Origin: Faecalibacterium prausnitzii
Lineage (GTDB): Bacteria; Bacillota; Clostridia; Oscillospirales; Ruminococcaceae
DNA: 64,000 nucleotides
Assembly (NCBI RefSeq): GCF_003287405.1
Contig: NZ_PRLD01000005.1
Coordinates: forward strand, 124,001 to 188,000
Direction of reading: 5' to 3'
Shown one piece after another: positions 1 to 8,238 of this stretch. A model generated the notes under the pieces. The model did not search any database and had not been told where the DNA came from. It worked only from the letters and a program-made list of their open reading frames with translations. The position numbers and the translations under genes are program-made. Numbering within the stretch: position 1 is the first letter of the stretch; each line of letters begins with the position of its first letter.

Positions 1-1
1 T

Positions 2-1414
2 TATCTCAACGAGCTGGTGCACGCAGAGCCGGAGCTTTACGGCGTCTATAAAAAGGACGCCGACGGCAACTACATCACCGATGAACAGGGCAACAAAATT
101 CTGGACGAGGAAGCGGACTATTCCGGCTACTACCGGGATATCCTGTGGAAAAACAAGGCCATCACCGAACTGTACTACCCCGGCTCTGTGTTCAAGGTCA
201 TCACCTCCGCCATGGGCATCGACTCCGGCGTGGCGACCATGAACACTACCTTTACCTGCTCCGGCGCGTACGGTGTTGCCAAGGAGACCTACCACTGCGC
301 AGGGCGCAAGGCGCACGGCCTGCTCAATATGGCCGAGGCGCTGCGCAAGAGCTGCAACATCTACTACATCCAGCTGGGGCAGCGCGTCGGCTCGCAGCAG
401 TTCTATAACTACTTCGATGCCTTCGGTTTTACCGCCCGCACCGGGGTGGACCTGCCCAGCGAGACCAACTTTATGCAGTACTACCGCGCCGACCAGCTGG
501 GCGAGGTGCAGCTGGCTTCCTCCTCCTTCGGTCAGGCCATGGCCATCACCCCGCTGCAGATGTGCACCGCCATTGCGGCCACCGTCAACGGCGGGTATCT
601 GGTCACCCCCCATGTGGTGGATAAGATCACCGATGCCAACGGCAACGTCATTCAGGAGATCGGCGCAAACGTGCGCCGTCAGGTCATCAGTCAGAGCGCC
701 AGCGAGGTCATCCGGGAGATGATGGAGTATGAGGTAGGCAACGGCACCGGCGGCGGCAAAAACGCCTATGTGTCCGGCTACCGCATCGGCGGCAAGTCCG
801 GTACTTCCGAGCAGCTGAATATGCACCGCCGCGCCGACGGCGACTATAAAAAGGTGGCTTCCTTCGTGGCAGTGCTGCCCGCCAACGACCCGGAAATTTT
901 GGTCTACGTCATGCTGGACGACCCCAACAACGCAAAGACGGACTATTCCTCCATCCTTGCAGCCCCTGTGGCGGGCAATATCATCAGCGAGGTAGCCCCC
1001 TATCTGGGCATCGCCACCGACGGCGAGGACCGCAGCGGTACCATCGTTACGGTGCCGAACCTTGTGGGCACCGAGTGGAGCAACGCACAGGTGAGCCTGA
1101 ACATTCAGGGCTTAAAGCATCAATTGCAGGAGAGCCAGAGCAGCCAGTCCGCTGCCCCGGTCACCTATCAGTACCCCCACGCGGGCGCAAAGGTGCCCTA
1201 CGGCACCACCATCTACCTGTATACCGATACCTATGAGGGCAGCCGCACCGAGGTGCCGGATGTGACAGGCAAGAGCCCGGACTTTGCCCGCCAGATGCTG
1301 AGCGCCGCCGGGCTGAACTGCGTGGTGGAGGGCAGCGGCACGGTGCAGGCGCAAAGCGCCGAGCCCGGCTCCAGCGTGCAGCGCGGCACCATCATCACCC
1401 TGACCTGTGGGTAA
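2..1414 (+). CDS. Penicillin-binding protein 2 / SpoVD-like transpeptidase with PASTA domains (5' truncated)
   Basis: Class B PBP that cross-links peptidoglycan peptides outside the membrane. The frame is open back to the window edge, so the N-terminal membrane anchor and dimerisation domain are missing; about 470 residues are visible. Counting from the GTG at 17, the catalytic SxxK is S57-V-F-K60, the SxN motif is S112-C-N114 and the KSGT motif is 260-263. Two PASTA repeats follow (about 344-405 and from about 411), each opening with VPxxxG. PASTA domains after a transpeptidase are typical of SpoVD and of FtsI-type PBPs in Firmicutes. The position just before murF fits the division and cell wall cluster. 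SpoVD versus vegetative PBP2 cannot be decided from this fragment. Confidence 0.93.
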   Translation, partial: YLNELVHAEPELYGVYKKDADGNYITDEQGNKILDEEADYSGYYRDILWKNKAITELYYPGSVFKVITSAMGIDSGVATMNTTFTCSGAYGVAKETYHCAGRKAHGLLNMAEALRKSCNIYYIQLGQRVGSQQFYNYFDAFGFTARTGVDLPSETNFMQYYRADQLGEVQLASSSFGQAMAITPLQMCTAIAATVNGGYLVTPHVVDKITDANGNVIQEIGANVRRQVISQSASEVIREMMEYEVGNGTGGGKNAYVSGYRIGGKSGTSEQLNMHRRADGDYKKVASFVAVLPANDPEILVYVMLDDPNNAKTDYSSILAAPVAGNIISEVAPYLGIATDGEDRSGTIVTVPNLVGTEWSNAQVSLNIQGLKHQLQESQSSQSAAPVTYQYPHAGAKVPYGTTIYLYTDTYEGSRTEVPDVTGKSPDFARQMLSAAGLNCVVEGSGTVQAQSAEPGSSVQRGTIITLTCG

Positions 1415-1454
1415 AAGTGACACGTTGCAAAGGCTTGTTGCGCAGGGCAACGGC

Positions 1455-1585
1455 CTCGCCCTCTCAGGCGCTTACGCGCCAGCTCCCCCAAAGTGGGAGC
1501 CCTTGGCAGTCCACGCAAACTTCATCTTTTTGCCAAGGCCTCTCCCTTTGGGAGAGGTGTCACCGTAGGTGACGGAGAGGGCGAG
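1455..1585. repeat. Dispersed palindromic element, copy 1 (131 bp)
   Basis: Non-coding block between the PBP gene and murF. It starts with CTCGCCCTCTC and ends with GAGAGGGCGAG, so its ends are inverted repeats. Inside are smaller hairpins around AGCTCCCCCAAAGTGGGAGC and CCTCTCCCTTTGGGAGAGG. A second copy in the opposite orientation lies at 59717-59863 and shares the ends and the central part. It looks like a MITE-like or REP-like element with no coding capacity of its own. Confidence 0.8.
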
Positions 1586-1668
1586 CCCGCTTAAAAATAG
1601 CAAGAAATTCAGTTGATAACAATCGTATGGATTGAGAACTTTTATCAATATAGAGAGGGGATAGAACA

Positions 1669-3051
1669 ATGGAAAAGATTCATGCAAGCAAGCTTCTGGC
1701 AGGGCTGGTGCCTGCCGGAAAACTGACCAGTGACCCGGAGGTGGCACTGGTCACCACCGACAGCCGCGAGGTAAAACCCGGCTGCATTTTTGTGGCCTTC
1801 CCCGGCGAGCGGTTCGACGGACATGATTTCGCCGCCCGTGCGCTGGAGCAGGGCGCGGAGTATGTGGTGGTCAACCATCCCGTGCCCGGTGTGCCGGAAG
1901 AAAAGGCCATCCTTTGCCCGGACAGCTACCACGCCATGATGGTGATGGGCGCAAACTACCGCAGCCAGTACCACCCCAAAATGGTGGGTGTGACCGGCAG
2001 TGTGGGCAAGACCACCACCAAGCAGATGACCTACGCCGCTCTGTGCGGCTTTGGCGAGACCATCAAGACCGAGGGCAACCAGAACAATGAGCTGGGAATG
2101 CCCCGCACCCTGATGCGGCTGGAAAGCAGCACCGAGTACGCGGTCATCGAGATGGGCATGAGCCACGCCGGCGAGATCGACCGTCTGGCGCGGGCGGCAC
2201 GCCCGGATGTGGGCATCATTACCTGCATCGGCGTGTCCCATATCGGCAATCTGGGCAGTCAGGAGAACATCTGCAAGGCAAAGCTGGAGATCTGCAACGG
2301 TCTGCCGGAGGGTGCGCCGCTGGTGTTGAACTACGACGACCCCTTCCTGCGCAAGGCAGCGCTGCCCGCTCATGTGTGCCCGGTGTGGTTCAGTCTGAGC
2401 GATGAAAACGCCGATGTCTGCGCCCTGTCCATCCGGCAGGAGACTGACGGCATGAGCTTTGTGCTGGAGGATCAGGAGCACGGCACCTTTGTGGTGAATA
2501 TCCCCGCCATGGGACGCCATAATGTGGCAAACGCCTTGGCTGCCTACTGCGCCGCTACCCGTCTGGGGTGTGACGCCAAGAGGGTCATCCGGGGCCTTTC
2601 CAACTTTGAGCAGACCGGACGCCGCCAGAAGGTGGTGGACAGCGAGGGCGTGACCGTCATCGAGGACTGCTACAACGCAAACCCGGACAGCATGAAGGCT
2701 GCGCTGGCGATGTTTAAAGATTTCCCCTGCAAGCGCCGCTTTGCCCTGCTGGGCGATATGCTGGAGCTGGGCGATCTGAGCCGCGAAGCACACGAGGAGC
2801 TGGGACGCCTTGCCGCCGAGAGCGGGCTGTATTGCCTGATCACCTACGGCGAGCAGGCCAAGCGCACCGCCGTAGTGGCTGCGGCCAAGGGGGTAGAGAC
2901 CCTGCACGCGGACAGCTACCGCGAGGCTGCCGATGCCCTGCTGAGCCGGGTGCAGCCCGGCGATGCCGTTCTGGTAAAGGCCAGCCACGGCATGGCACTG
3001 GAAAAAGTGTTGGACATCTTCTACGCAGAGCATAAAGAAGTGGAAGTATAA
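1669..3051 (+). CDS. murF: UDP-N-acetylmuramoyl-tripeptide--D-alanyl-D-alanine ligase
   Basis: Cytoplasmic ATP-dependent ligase that adds D-Ala-D-Ala to the UDP-MurNAc-tripeptide, completing the peptidoglycan stem peptide. The Mur ligase P-loop GVTGSVGKTTTK is at residues 107-118, followed by the central-domain motif EGNQNNELGMP and a C-terminal domain containing DCYNANPDSM and LLGDMLELG, all typical of MurF. The length of 460 residues is normal. The ATG is preceded by a GAGAGGGG ribosome site. It follows the dispersed element and precedes a MraY-like gene and ftsW. Confidence 0.96.
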   Translation: MEKIHASKLLAGLVPAGKLTSDPEVALVTTDSREVKPGCIFVAFPGERFDGHDFAARALEQGAEYVVVNHPVPGVPEEKAILCPDSYHAMMVMGANYRSQYHPKMVGVTGSVGKTTTKQMTYAALCGFGETIKTEGNQNNELGMPRTLMRLESSTEYAVIEMGMSHAGEIDRLARAARPDVGIITCIGVSHIGNLGSQENICKAKLEICNGLPEGAPLVLNYDDPFLRKAALPAHVCPVWFSLSDENADVCALSIRQETDGMSFVLEDQEHGTFVVNIPAMGRHNVANALAAYCAATRLGCDAKRVIRGLSNFEQTGRRQKVVDSEGVTVIEDCYNANPDSMKAALAMFKDFPCKRRFALLGDMLELGDLSREAHEELGRLAAESGLYCLITYGEQAKRTAVVAAAKGVETLHADSYREAADALLSRVQPGDAVLVKASHGMALEKVLDIFYAEHKEVEV

Positions 3052-3079
3052 CTATTTGGCGAAATGGAGTGTCTGATCT

Positions 3080-4075
3080 ATGGAGCGTTTCGCCTTGGCA
3101 GCGGCGGTGGTGCTGGGCTTTGCCCTTACGGCAGCTTTGTGCAGCCTGTTTGTGCCGCTGCGGCGGGTGCTGGAACGCCGCGAACAACAGCAGCAGCCGG
3201 TACAGTCTGAGCAGCCCCGGCCTGCACCCCTGCGCGCCCCGCTGTGGGGCGGGCTGTGTGCTGCGGCGGGCACGGTGGCTGCGGTGGGCGTGGGCTGGCT
3301 TGCTGCCTGCGTAGGCCAGCCGGAGCTGCTGGGCAGCGAGGGCCGGTTGATGACACGGCTGCTCACGGCACTGGCCGGAAGCCTTGCCTTTGGGGCAGTG
3401 GGTCTTGCAGAAGATGTTGCCCGGATGCGCAGCCCGGCGGCGCTGGGCCTGCGGCGGGACCTGCGGCTTTTGCTGGAAGCACTGGCTGCGGCCTTTGTCC
3501 TTTTGCTGCTGCGGGCAGCGGGCTGTCTGCCCCGGGGGCTGGGCGTGCCCGGGGCGGGGTATGTGCTGCTGGGCAGCGCCGTGCCCTTTTTGTGGGCGGT
3601 GCTGATGGTAACACTGGCCGAGTGTGCCCGCGTAGCCGAGCGGGACGAGGGCGCGGTGTGCGGTGCAGCCTTTGTGGCCATGCTGGCGTTGATGATGGTA
3701 GAAGCCGGTCTGGGCGTTTCCGGGCTGGCGGTGCTGCCCGGGGCGCTGGCAGGGGCACTGGTAGCACTGGGGCTGTGGGCGTTCCCTCCGGCAAGGCTGG
3801 GGGTGGGCTGCTGCGGCAGTCTGCTGGCAGCGGGTGCCATCGGCTGCATCCCGCTCAGTCTGGACATGACCAGCCTGACTGTGCCGCTGGCGCTGCCCTT
3901 CTGGGCGGCGGGCGGTCTTTTGGCAGCGCAGCTGCTGTGTGCAAAGCGCACCGGCAAGCCCTTGCGCTGCTGGGTAAAAAAGCATAAAATGAGCCCGGAG
4001 ACGGTGTTTCTGTGCAGCTTTGCGCTGAGCGCTGTCGGCTATGTGCTGGCGCTGGCGCTGCTGCGCTGGTGCTGA
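3080..4075 (+). CDS. Degenerate MraY-like polytopic membrane protein
   Basis: A 331-residue hydrophobic protein in the place where mraY usually sits, between murF and ftsW, with the usual MraY length. The MraY landmarks are recognisable in order but changed: the GTPTMGG segment reads RAPLWGG (53-59), the Asp-Asp pair reads E111-D112 followed by a recognisable ALGLRRDLRLLLEA stretch, the NxxNLTDGLDG motif is replaced by an ECARVAERDEGAV segment (181-193), the MGDTGS motif reads GVGCCGS (241-247), and the SPxHHHFE motif keeps only MSPE (304-307). The catalytic aspartates and histidines of MraY therefore appear lost. It may be a non-catalytic paralogue; a functional mraY would then lie elsewhere. 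The assignment rests on position and motif alignment by eye. Confidence 0.6.
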   Translation: MERFALAAAVVLGFALTAALCSLFVPLRRVLERREQQQQPVQSEQPRPAPLRAPLWGGLCAAAGTVAAVGVGWLAACVGQPELLGSEGRLMTRLLTALAGSLAFGAVGLAEDVARMRSPAALGLRRDLRLLLEALAAAFVLLLLRAAGCLPRGLGVPGAGYVLLGSAVPFLWAVLMVTLAECARVAERDEGAVCGAAFVAMLALMMVEAGLGVSGLAVLPGALAGALVALGLWAFPPARLGVGCCGSLLAAGAIGCIPLSLDMTSLTVPLALPFWAAGGLLAAQLLCAKRTGKPLRCWVKKHKMSPETVFLCSFALSAVGYVLALALLRWC

Positions 4076-4103
4076 CCGGGCACAGAGAGGGAAGGGAGCG
4101 CAG

Positions 4104-5417
4104 ATGGCGACTATCCGCAAAAAACACAGAGCGCCGGTGTCGGTGTTCCAGCGAGACCCGGGCCCGTGGTCCCGGTTGCTGATCGACTGGCTGGCTACGC
4201 TGGCTGTTATTATGATCTTTGGGCTGGTGATGCTGTTCAGCGCCAGCTATACCACTGGTTACCTGCGCATGGGCGACAGCTTCCACTACATCAAACAGCA
4301 GGCGCTGTGTATGATGCTCGGGCTGGGCTGTATATTCCTTATGAGCTATGTGGACCACCGTTTTCTGCGCAAGATGGTGGTGCCGGGGTACATCATCGTG
4401 CTGGCCATGCTGGCCGTCACCCTGACCATGGCTCCTCTGAACGGCTGCCGCCGCTGGATCCGCTTCGGCGGGCTTACACTGCAATCCTCGGAGGTAGCAA
4501 AGTTTGAGATGATCCTGTTCAGTTCCCATCTTGCGGCCAAAGCGCCGCAGGTGGAGCGGCTGGACCCGGAGCGCCGCATCCTGCTTACCCCCCGGGAGTG
4601 GCTGCGGGTGCGGGTGTGGAAGCAGCTGGTGGTGCCGGTGCTGCCCCTTGTGCCGGTGGTCATCCTGCTGGCGCTGGAGCCGCATATGTCCGGCATCGTG
4701 CTGACGGTGGCGGTGGTGGGCACCATCCTGCTGCTGTCCGGCAGCGGCGGTGTGCTGACATGGGCGGGTGCCGTTACGGCGGGTGCCCTGCTGGAAACGC
4801 TGCTCTCTCATGTGGACTCCATCCCTTACCTGCAAAAGCGTCTGGACGGCTGGACGCAGGATCTGAGCAAGATGACCGACCAGACCGTGCAGAGCCTTTA
4901 CGCCATCGGCTCCGGCGGGTTGAAGGGACTGGGGCTGGGCAACAGTGTGGAAAAGCAGCTCTGGCTACCGGAAAGCACCAACGACTTCATCTTCAGCGTG
5001 GTGTGTGAGGAGCTGGGCTTCATCGGCGCAGTGCTCATCATCGTGCTGTTCGTGCTGTTCATCGTGCAGGGGCTGCTCATCGCCTATAAGGCGGAGAACC
5101 TGTACTGCACCATGGTGGGCATCGGCATCATGGCACAGATCGCGTGGCAGGTGTTCTGCAACATCGCCGTGGTCACCAACACCCTGCCCAATACCGGCAT
5201 CAGCCTGCCCTTCTTCTCCTCCGGCGGCACCAGCCTGATTTTGCTGCTGGCAGAGATGGGCGTGATGGTGAACATAGGCCGCAACGGCGAGCGGGTGGCG
5301 CAGCAGCGGGAGCAGATGCGTGCCCAGCGGGAAGCCGCCCGCGCTGAGCGGGAAGCGGAACTTGCCCGCAAGACCATTGATCTGGCTTCTGCCCGCGCAG
5401 CCCGCACAGAACAGTAA
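4104..5417 (+). CDS. ftsW: FtsW/RodA/SpoVE-family peptidoglycan glycosyltransferase (SEDS)
   Basis: Polytopic SEDS protein that polymerises lipid II at the septum together with a class B PBP. The start at ATG 4104 is chosen over an upstream in-frame ATG that overlaps the previous gene, because a GAGGGAAGGG ribosome site precedes it. It has 437 residues with about ten hydrophobic segments. Family signatures are visible: NGCRRWIRFGG, LPESTNDFIFSVVCEELG, which carries the SEDS aspartate, and NTGISLPFFSSGGTSL near the end. The C-terminal tail is charged and Ala/Arg/Glu-rich. FtsW is the likeliest member given murG and ftsQ downstream. Confidence 0.92.
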   Translation: MATIRKKHRAPVSVFQRDPGPWSRLLIDWLATLAVIMIFGLVMLFSASYTTGYLRMGDSFHYIKQQALCMMLGLGCIFLMSYVDHRFLRKMVVPGYIIVLAMLAVTLTMAPLNGCRRWIRFGGLTLQSSEVAKFEMILFSSHLAAKAPQVERLDPERRILLTPREWLRVRVWKQLVVPVLPLVPVVILLALEPHMSGIVLTVAVVGTILLLSGSGGVLTWAGAVTAGALLETLLSHVDSIPYLQKRLDGWTQDLSKMTDQTVQSLYAIGSGGLKGLGLGNSVEKQLWLPESTNDFIFSVVCEELGFIGAVLIIVLFVLFIVQGLLIAYKAENLYCTMVGIGIMAQIAWQVFCNIAVVTNTLPNTGISLPFFSSGGTSLILLLAEMGVMVNIGRNGERVAQQREQMRAQREAARAEREAELARKTIDLASARAARTEQ

Positions 5418-5432
5418 AACAAACCGCAAGCC

Positions 5433-5453
5433 CGCCCGGCCGCAGGCCGGGCG
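5433..5453 (+). terminator. GC-rich hairpin between ftsW and murG
   Basis: CGCCCGGCC-gca-GGCCGGGCG is a perfect 9-bp stem followed by TTTATAA and then the murG ribosome site. The T tract is short, so it is more likely an attenuator, a processing site or an RNA stabiliser than a full terminator. Confidence 0.5.
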
Positions 5454-5472
5454 TTTATAAGGAGGAATCACC

Positions 5473-6600
5473 ATGCGTGTTCTCATTGCAGCCGGCGGCA
5501 CTGCCGGACATATCAACCCCGCACTGGCCATTGCCGGTGCTCTGAAAAAGGCTGACCCTACCGCCGAGATCCACTTTGCAGGCCGTAAGGAGGGCATGGA
5601 GTACCGTCTGGTCACACAGGCGGGCTACCCCTTCCACCACATTGAGATCACCGGCTTCCAGCGCAAGCTCAGCCTGCACAACATCAAGCGCAACATCATC
5701 ACCCTGTGGAATCTGGCCCTCTCCGGCCCTAAGGCCAAGGCCATGATGAAAGAGGTAAAGCCGGATCTCGTCATCGGCTGCGGCGGCTATGTGTCCGGGC
5801 CGGTGGTGCGCTGCGCCGCCAAAATGGGCATCCACACCGCCCTGCACGAGCAGAACGCCTTTCCCGGTGTGACCAACAAGCTGCTGGCTCCGGATGTGGA
5901 TATCGTGTTTGCCGCCGTGCCTGCCGCTGTGGAAAAGCTGGGCGCACCGGACAAGACCCTTGTGGTGGGCAACCCCGTGCGGCCGGAAGTGTTTGCACAG
6001 GCCGCGAACCGCGAAGCCATCCGCGCACAGCTGGGCGCGGGCGACCGCACCGTCATCCTGTCCTTTGGCGGCAGCTTGGGCGCACGCCGGGTCAACGAGG
6101 TGGTGGCAGACCTGTGCGCATGGGAGCAGCACGAGCACAAGCCGGTGCTGCATCTGCACGCCACCGGGCAGTACGGGGTGCAGCTGTTTGAGCAGCTGCA
6201 AAAGCAGAAGGGCTTTGCCCCCGGCGACAGCCTTGTGGTAAAGGAATACATCAACAATATGCCGGAACTGCTGGCTGCGGCAGATCTCGTCATCAGCCGC
6301 GCCGGTGCGCTGACGCTGGCAGAGCTGGAAGCCGTGGGACGCGCCGCTGTGCTGATCCCCAGCCCCAATGTGGCCGAAAACCACCAGTACTACAACGCCA
6401 TGGAGCTGCAAAAGGCAGGGGCGGCCATGGTCATTGAGGAAAAAGACCTGACCGGCGAAAAGCTGGTGCAGACGGTGGCCGAAATGCTGGCACAGCCCGG
6501 CAAGCTGGCTGAAATGGGCAAAAACGCCCGCAGCCTGTCGGTGGATGACAGTCTGGACCGCATCACTGCGGCGCTGCTCAAGCTGGTAAAGACCCCGTGA
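5473..6600 (+). CDS. murG: UDP-N-acetylglucosamine--N-acetylmuramyl-(pentapeptide) pyrophosphoryl-undecaprenol N-acetylglucosamine transferase
   Basis: Peripheral membrane GT-B glycosyltransferase (family GT28) converting lipid I to lipid II. The N-terminal glycine loop AAGGTAGHINPALA (6-19), a second glycine loop SFGGSLGARRVNE, and the UDP-GlcNAc-binding region around SRAGALTLAELEAVGRAAVLIPSP are present. The length of 375 residues is normal. A strong AAGGAGG site precedes the ATG. It lies in the wall cluster between ftsW and ftsQ. Confidence 0.96.
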   Translation: MRVLIAAGGTAGHINPALAIAGALKKADPTAEIHFAGRKEGMEYRLVTQAGYPFHHIEITGFQRKLSLHNIKRNIITLWNLALSGPKAKAMMKEVKPDLVIGCGGYVSGPVVRCAAKMGIHTALHEQNAFPGVTNKLLAPDVDIVFAAVPAAVEKLGAPDKTLVVGNPVRPEVFAQAANREAIRAQLGAGDRTVILSFGGSLGARRVNEVVADLCAWEQHEHKPVLHLHATGQYGVQLFEQLQKQKGFAPGDSLVVKEYINNMPELLAAADLVISRAGALTLAELEAVGRAAVLIPSPNVAENHQYYNAMELQKAGAAMVIEEKDLTGEKLVQTVAEMLAQPGKLAEMGKNARSLSVDDSLDRITAALLKLVKTP

Positions 6601-6634
6601 TGCAGACCCGGAATAAACAAGAAGGAAGGTGCGA

Positions 6635-8215
6635 ATGATGCAGCAGAACCGTGACCGCAACGGCAGACCCCGGAACACCAGACCCTATGACCTGAACCGG
6701 GATGTGGCGCGCACCTCTGCGCCTTCGCAGGATCATAATGCGCCCCGGAGCACCGGCAGCAGCCGCTACGGCTACAACGGCGAGCCGCTCAGCCGCCCGC
6801 CCTCCCGCAGTGCCAACGGCAGTGTGCGCTCCTCCCGGGCGGATAACAGCATTCAGTTCCCAACCCAGCCCCAGTCCCAGACCCGCCGTCCGGCGCAAGG
6901 GCAGGGGAGCAATACCACCCAGTACCCCGCCGGCAGCCGCCCGGCGGGCAGCAGACCAAAAAACGCGAAGTCCGGCGGCAAACAGCGCCGCCCGGCAAAC
7001 AATGCCCGCAGCGGGCAGAGCAGCCGGAAAAACCAGAACGCGCAAAACCGCCCGAACCGGCAGCACCCGGCGGGCAACGGTCAGCGCCTGCGCCCGGCGC
7101 AGACTGCCCCGCAGCAAAGCCCTGCCCGTCGGGAAAAGCGCAAAACGCGCAAGGTGACCCGCGCCACCCTGCGCCGCCGCCGGATACTGCGCCGCCTGAC
7201 CGCCTTTGCCATGCTGCTGTGCGTCATTGGCGCGGGCATCTACCTGACCATGACCATGCTGTTCCGCATCAATTCCATTCAGGTGCAGACCCCGGACGGC
7301 AAGCAGGTGACCGAGATCGCGGGCTATTCCGCAGACAGCATTTTGCAGCGGATGGGCGTGCAGCTGGAAGAGAACATTTTCAGCTTTGAGCCCGGCGAAA
7401 AGGCCGCTGTGCTGGAGCAGAATTTCCCGCTGCTGGGCTCCATCAAGGTGATCCGGGATTACCCCAACACCGTGGTGGTGCAGGTGACCGAAGCCGTGCC
7501 CGCCTACGCGGTGCAAAACGGCAGCAAGTGGCTTGTGATCTCGGACAAATGGAAGATCCTGTCCGAGGAAAGCACCCAGCCCGAGGGGCTTTGCACCCTG
7601 TACGGCGGTAAGCTGCAGGATACCGCCCCGGGACAGGCGTTCTGCCTTGTGGAGGATGCGGACGCAGCAAGCGTCTCCGGGTCGGAAGCAGCCGGGAGCG
7701 AAAGCACGGCAGACACAGGGGATGCCCGCATGGAAGCTCTGAGCACCTTGGTGAGCAAGCTGGAAGAATACGGCCTGTCGCAGGATGTGACACGGCTGGA
7801 AGTGGCAGACACCGAACAGATCGCATTTTTGTATCAGGACCGCATCAGCGTGCTGTTGGGTACGCTGAACGATCTGGATTATAAGCTGGACCGCGCCCGC
7901 TATGTGCTGACCAACGCCGATGGCAAGGGCTGCGGCCCCACCGACACCGGGCGGCTGGATTTCAGCCATACCAGCGCCAGCAGCACCCGCAAGATCTATT
8001 TTGCACAGGGCGAGCCTACGCTGCCCTCCGGCTATGTGGTGCCGCCCAAGGTTGAGGAACCCGCCCCGGCAGAGGACGCCGCCGACAGCACGGACAGCAC
8101 CGAGGGTGTAGAGCCCACGGATACCGCCGAACCGGCGGCTGAAGCGGACACCGAGCAGCTGCCTCTGACCCACCCTGACCGCATGACGGCCAACGAAGAA
8201 GAAAACCCCATGTAA
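6635..8215 (+). CDS. ftsQ: Cell division protein FtsQ/DivIB
   Basis: Bitopic division protein that bridges the late divisome. The N-terminal 170 or so residues are a low-complexity cytoplasmic tail rich in Arg, Gln, Asn, Pro and Ser. A single membrane segment lies at about 185-210 (LTAFAMLLCVIGAGIYLTMTML). It is followed by a POTRA-type domain (RINSIQVQTPDGKQVTEIAGYS) and the FtsQ/DivIB extracytoplasmic domain. The last 60 residues are acidic and Pro/Ala/Asp-rich. The ATG at 6635 fits the GGAAGG site better than the GTG at 6629. At 526 residues it is much longer than most FtsQ proteins because of both tails. Confidence 0.85.
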   Translation: MMQQNRDRNGRPRNTRPYDLNRDVARTSAPSQDHNAPRSTGSSRYGYNGEPLSRPPSRSANGSVRSSRADNSIQFPTQPQSQTRRPAQGQGSNTTQYPAGSRPAGSRPKNAKSGGKQRRPANNARSGQSSRKNQNAQNRPNRQHPAGNGQRLRPAQTAPQQSPARREKRKTRKVTRATLRRRRILRRLTAFAMLLCVIGAGIYLTMTMLFRINSIQVQTPDGKQVTEIAGYSADSILQRMGVQLEENIFSFEPGEKAAVLEQNFPLLGSIKVIRDYPNTVVVQVTEAVPAYAVQNGSKWLVISDKWKILSEESTQPEGLCTLYGGKLQDTAPGQAFCLVEDADAASVSGSEAAGSESTADTGDARMEALSTLVSKLEEYGLSQDVTRLEVADTEQIAFLYQDRISVLLGTLNDLDYKLDRARYVLTNADGKGCGPTDTGRLDFSHTSASSTRKIYFAQGEPTLPSGYVVPPKVEEPAPAEDAADSTDSTEGVEPTDTAEPAAEADTEQLPLTHPDRMTANEEENPM

Positions 8216-8238
8216 AGAAGCTTTTTGGAGGAGACTGT

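Noticed and set aside
17-1414. Sporulation gene inferred from the SpoVD-like PBP
   Set aside because: The PASTA-containing PBP also fits vegetative division; no other sporulation gene is in the window.
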